Program-made: the position numbers and the translations under genes | The notes under the pieces: generated by a model | Seen by the model: only the letters and a program-made list of their open reading frames with translations | Told to the model about the DNA's origin: nothing | The model's database searches: none | Part shown: positions 51,888 to 53,328 of the stretch, in pieces | Layout of the letters: each line of letters begins with the position of its first letter | Position numbering within the stretch: position 1 is the stretch's first letter | NCBI GenBank assembly: GCA_902538225.1 | Contig: CACBEF010000006.1 | Span: forward strand, 1-53,328 | Direction of reading: 5' to 3' | From: an uncultured Prochlorococcus sp. | Lineage (GTDB): Bacteria > Cyanobacteriota > Cyanobacteriia > PCC-6307 > Cyanobiaceae | DNA length: 53,328 nucleotides

Positions 51888-52898
51888 ATGACTGATAAAA
51901 AATTAACTCAGAAAAATTGGTCATCATGGCATCATCAGCTTCATAAGGAGATTCTTACCAAAAAAATATTAATTCCAAAAGGATCCAAAATTTTAATAAG
52001 TGTTTCAGGGGGTCAAGACTCAATGACCTTATTAACCCTAATTAATGACCTAAAAAAACTACATAATTGGTCTATTAGTGTTTGGCATGGTGATCATCAG
52101 TGGCACGAAAAATCATCACTATATGCTCTTGAATTAAAAGATTATTGCGAAGATAAAAATATTTCATTCTCTTTTGATCAAGCAAATAAAGAAAGTATTT
52201 CTTCAGAAGAAAAAGCACGAGAATGGAGATATAAAAAATTATGTGAAAGAGCCAAAACTTTATTAAATACAAACCCGCAAAAACATAATATTTATTTATT
52301 AACTGGTCACACGAGTAGTGATAATGCAGAAACATTTATCCTCAATTTATCTAGAGGAAGCAATTTTGCAGGTCTGAGTAATATTGAGAGTAAAAGATTA
52401 ATAGAAAATCAAATTTTTTTAATAAGACCAATATTAATTTTCAGTAGGGAAGATACAAAACAATTTTGCAATGATATGAAGATCCCAGTCTGGGAAGATC
52501 CTACAAATTCAGATCTTAAATTAAAAAGAAATTTAGTAAGAAAAAAAATTATTCCTACCTTAGAAGTCATCTATCCTGGTTGTTCTGAAAGGATAAATAA
52601 TTTTTCCCAAAAAATGAGCAAATACAATAATGAACGTAATGATCTTAGTGAACTAGCATTTTTATATTGTAAAGATGTAAAAGGTATCGATAGGAATCTC
52701 CTAAATAGTATGTGTATTGAAGCGAGGTGCACAATCTTAAATAGATTTTTAAAAGAAATATCTTCAAAGCAATGTAGTTCTAAAAATCTGACAAAATTAG
52801 CAACCTCAATTTATGAAAAAAATAAAGGTCAAATTAATCTGCAAGAGTTTTTAAAAATTGTTTGGGATAAAAACTATATAAATTTTGAAAAAAGTTAA
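51888..52898 (+). CDS. tilS: tRNA(Ile)-lysidine synthase TilS
   Basis: The enzyme converts C34 of tRNA-Ile(CAU) into lysidine so that it reads AUA. The 336-residue protein has the PP-loop SGGQDS at 40-45, LTGHTSSDNAETFILNLSRG near 146, and WEDPTNSDLKLKRNLVRKKI near 210, the family's tRNA-binding stretch. It is of the shorter type without the extended C-terminal domains of E. coli. AUA is a common codon in this AT-rich genome, which makes the enzyme essential by expectation. Its stop overlaps the convergent gene by 4 bases. Confidence 0.96.
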   Translation: MTDKKLTQKNWSSWHHQLHKEILTKKILIPKGSKILISVSGGQDSMTLLTLINDLKKLHNWSISVWHGDHQWHEKSSLYALELKDYCEDKNISFSFDQANKESISSEEKAREWRYKKLCERAKTLLNTNPQKHNIYLLTGHTSSDNAETFILNLSRGSNFAGLSNIESKRLIENQIFLIRPILIFSREDTKQFCNDMKIPVWEDPTNSDLKLKRNLVRKKIIPTLEVIYPGCSERINNFSQKMSKYNNERNDLSELAFLYCKDVKGIDRNLLNSMCIEARCTILNRFLKEISSKQCSSKNLTKLATSIYEKNKGQINLQEFLKIVWDKNYINFEKS

Positions 52899-53326
52899 GA
52901 TGTTACAGCAGATCTTCTTCTTCTTGTTCTACCTTCAAATGAATCTTCTGTAGCAGTCTCAGCTGATGGATTCTGTGAAACTTTTGGACTTTTTTGAGTA
53001 TTTTGTGGGTTATTTGAACTATTAGGATAATTATTGTTTGATTTCTTATGGAAATTATTATTATTTCTATTTCTATTGGAGAAATTTTGCTCTTCGGTAA
53101 TCTTTGGAATATAAGCACGAGTTCCACTTGGAGCAGGTTGAACTAAACACAAAATAAGTGGTTCAACTTGTAATTCTCTTCTCATTCTTCTCGATAAACC
53201 ATTTTCAATTTCTCTTTGAACACCAATCCAATCTACCTCAAAATTATTCGGCCCAGTTTGTCTGGATAATTGTTTCCATCTATTTTCTAAGACCCAGCTT
53301 ATTTCTCTTTCTGTCCACATAGACAT
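52895..53326 (-). CDS. unknown protein with Asn-rich disordered tail
   Basis: A 143-residue protein, ATG at 53326, two bases from the window edge, so the start could lie further upstream. Residues 1-75 look folded (MWTEREISWVLENRWKQLSR, GVQREIENGLSRRMRRELQV, PLILCLVQPAPSGTRAYIPK), while residues 80-143 are a low-complexity Asn/Ser/Lys-rich tail ending in RTRRRRSAVTS. The basic tail might bind nucleic acid. I do not recognise the family, and it converges on tilS. Confidence 0.75.
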   Translation of the reverse strand: MSMWTEREISWVLENRWKQLSRQTGPNNFEVDWIGVQREIENGLSRRMRRELQVEPLILCLVQPAPSGTRAYIPKITEEQNFSNRNRNNNNFHKKSNNNYPNSSNNPQNTQKSPKVSQNPSAETATEDSFEGRTRRRRSAVTS

Positions 53327-53328
53327 TT

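Noticed and set aside
52903..53127. 74-codon alternative frame within the Asn-rich gene
   Set aside because: It is a shifted reading of the low-complexity tail, giving an Ile-rich product without a plausible start.

Overview
The window looks like core chromosome of a marine picocyanobacterium, most likely a high-light-adapted Prochlorococcus. The DNA is very AT-rich, intergenic gaps are short (none above about 200 bases), and the gene set is cyanobacterial: photosystem genes psaC and psbZ, the NDH-1 subunit ndhS, the response regulator RpaB/Ycf27, Ycf23 (DUF561), an aspartokinase with four ACT domains, and a SecA with a long central insertion. The species call is inference from gene content and composition; no database was searched.

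Layout. 1-5.2 kb: end of an alpha/beta hydrolase, a CPA2 cation/proton antiporter, glycogen phosphorylase and two small unknown proteins. 5.3-6.8 kb: RNA-processing cluster (tRNA-Arg, RNase P RNA, RNase III) and ndhS. 6.8-14.8 kb: rimM, glmS, psaC, acpP-fabF-tkt, and thiC behind a TPP riboswitch. 14.8-20.5 kb: M20 amidohydrolase, TPR lipoprotein-like or secreted protein, ruvB, smpB, lysS. 20.5-24.9 kb: rpaB, the mreBCD cell-shape operon, ssb and a DedA protein. 24.9-29.8 kb: ahcY, tsaE, a PfkB sugar kinase, a second alpha/beta hydrolase and a group 2 sigma factor. 29.9-34.3 kb: a tightly packed minus-strand run gyrB, SH3-like protein, two crcB genes, mgtE. 34.5-41.7 kb: miaA, infC, a GntR regulator, cysE, secA, a GNAT acetyltransferase and an NTF2-like protein. 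41.8-53.3 kb: tRNA-Gly, ribH, psbZ, mutS, cobH, holA-lysC, uvrB, ycf23, tilS and an Asn-rich unknown protein.

The genes are mainly housekeeping: translation and tRNA modification (rimM, smpB, infC, miaA, tsaE, tilS, lysS), RNA processing, DNA replication and repair (gyrB, ssb, holA, ruvB, mutS, uvrB), carbon flow (glgP, tkt, glmS, PfkB), and cofactors (thiC, ribH, cobH). I see no mobile element, CRISPR array, integrase, prophage or defence gene, and I did not find a convincing new multi-gene system. The items most worth a second look are regulatory or structural: terminator-like hairpins directly in front of the antiporter and gyrB start codons, a 16-of-17-base motif shared by the rpaB and secA upstream regions, paired TTTACA boxes before the sigma factor, an 18-bp perfect helix in RNase P RNA, and an asymmetric pair of CrcB fluoride-channel subunits in the gyrB gene run.
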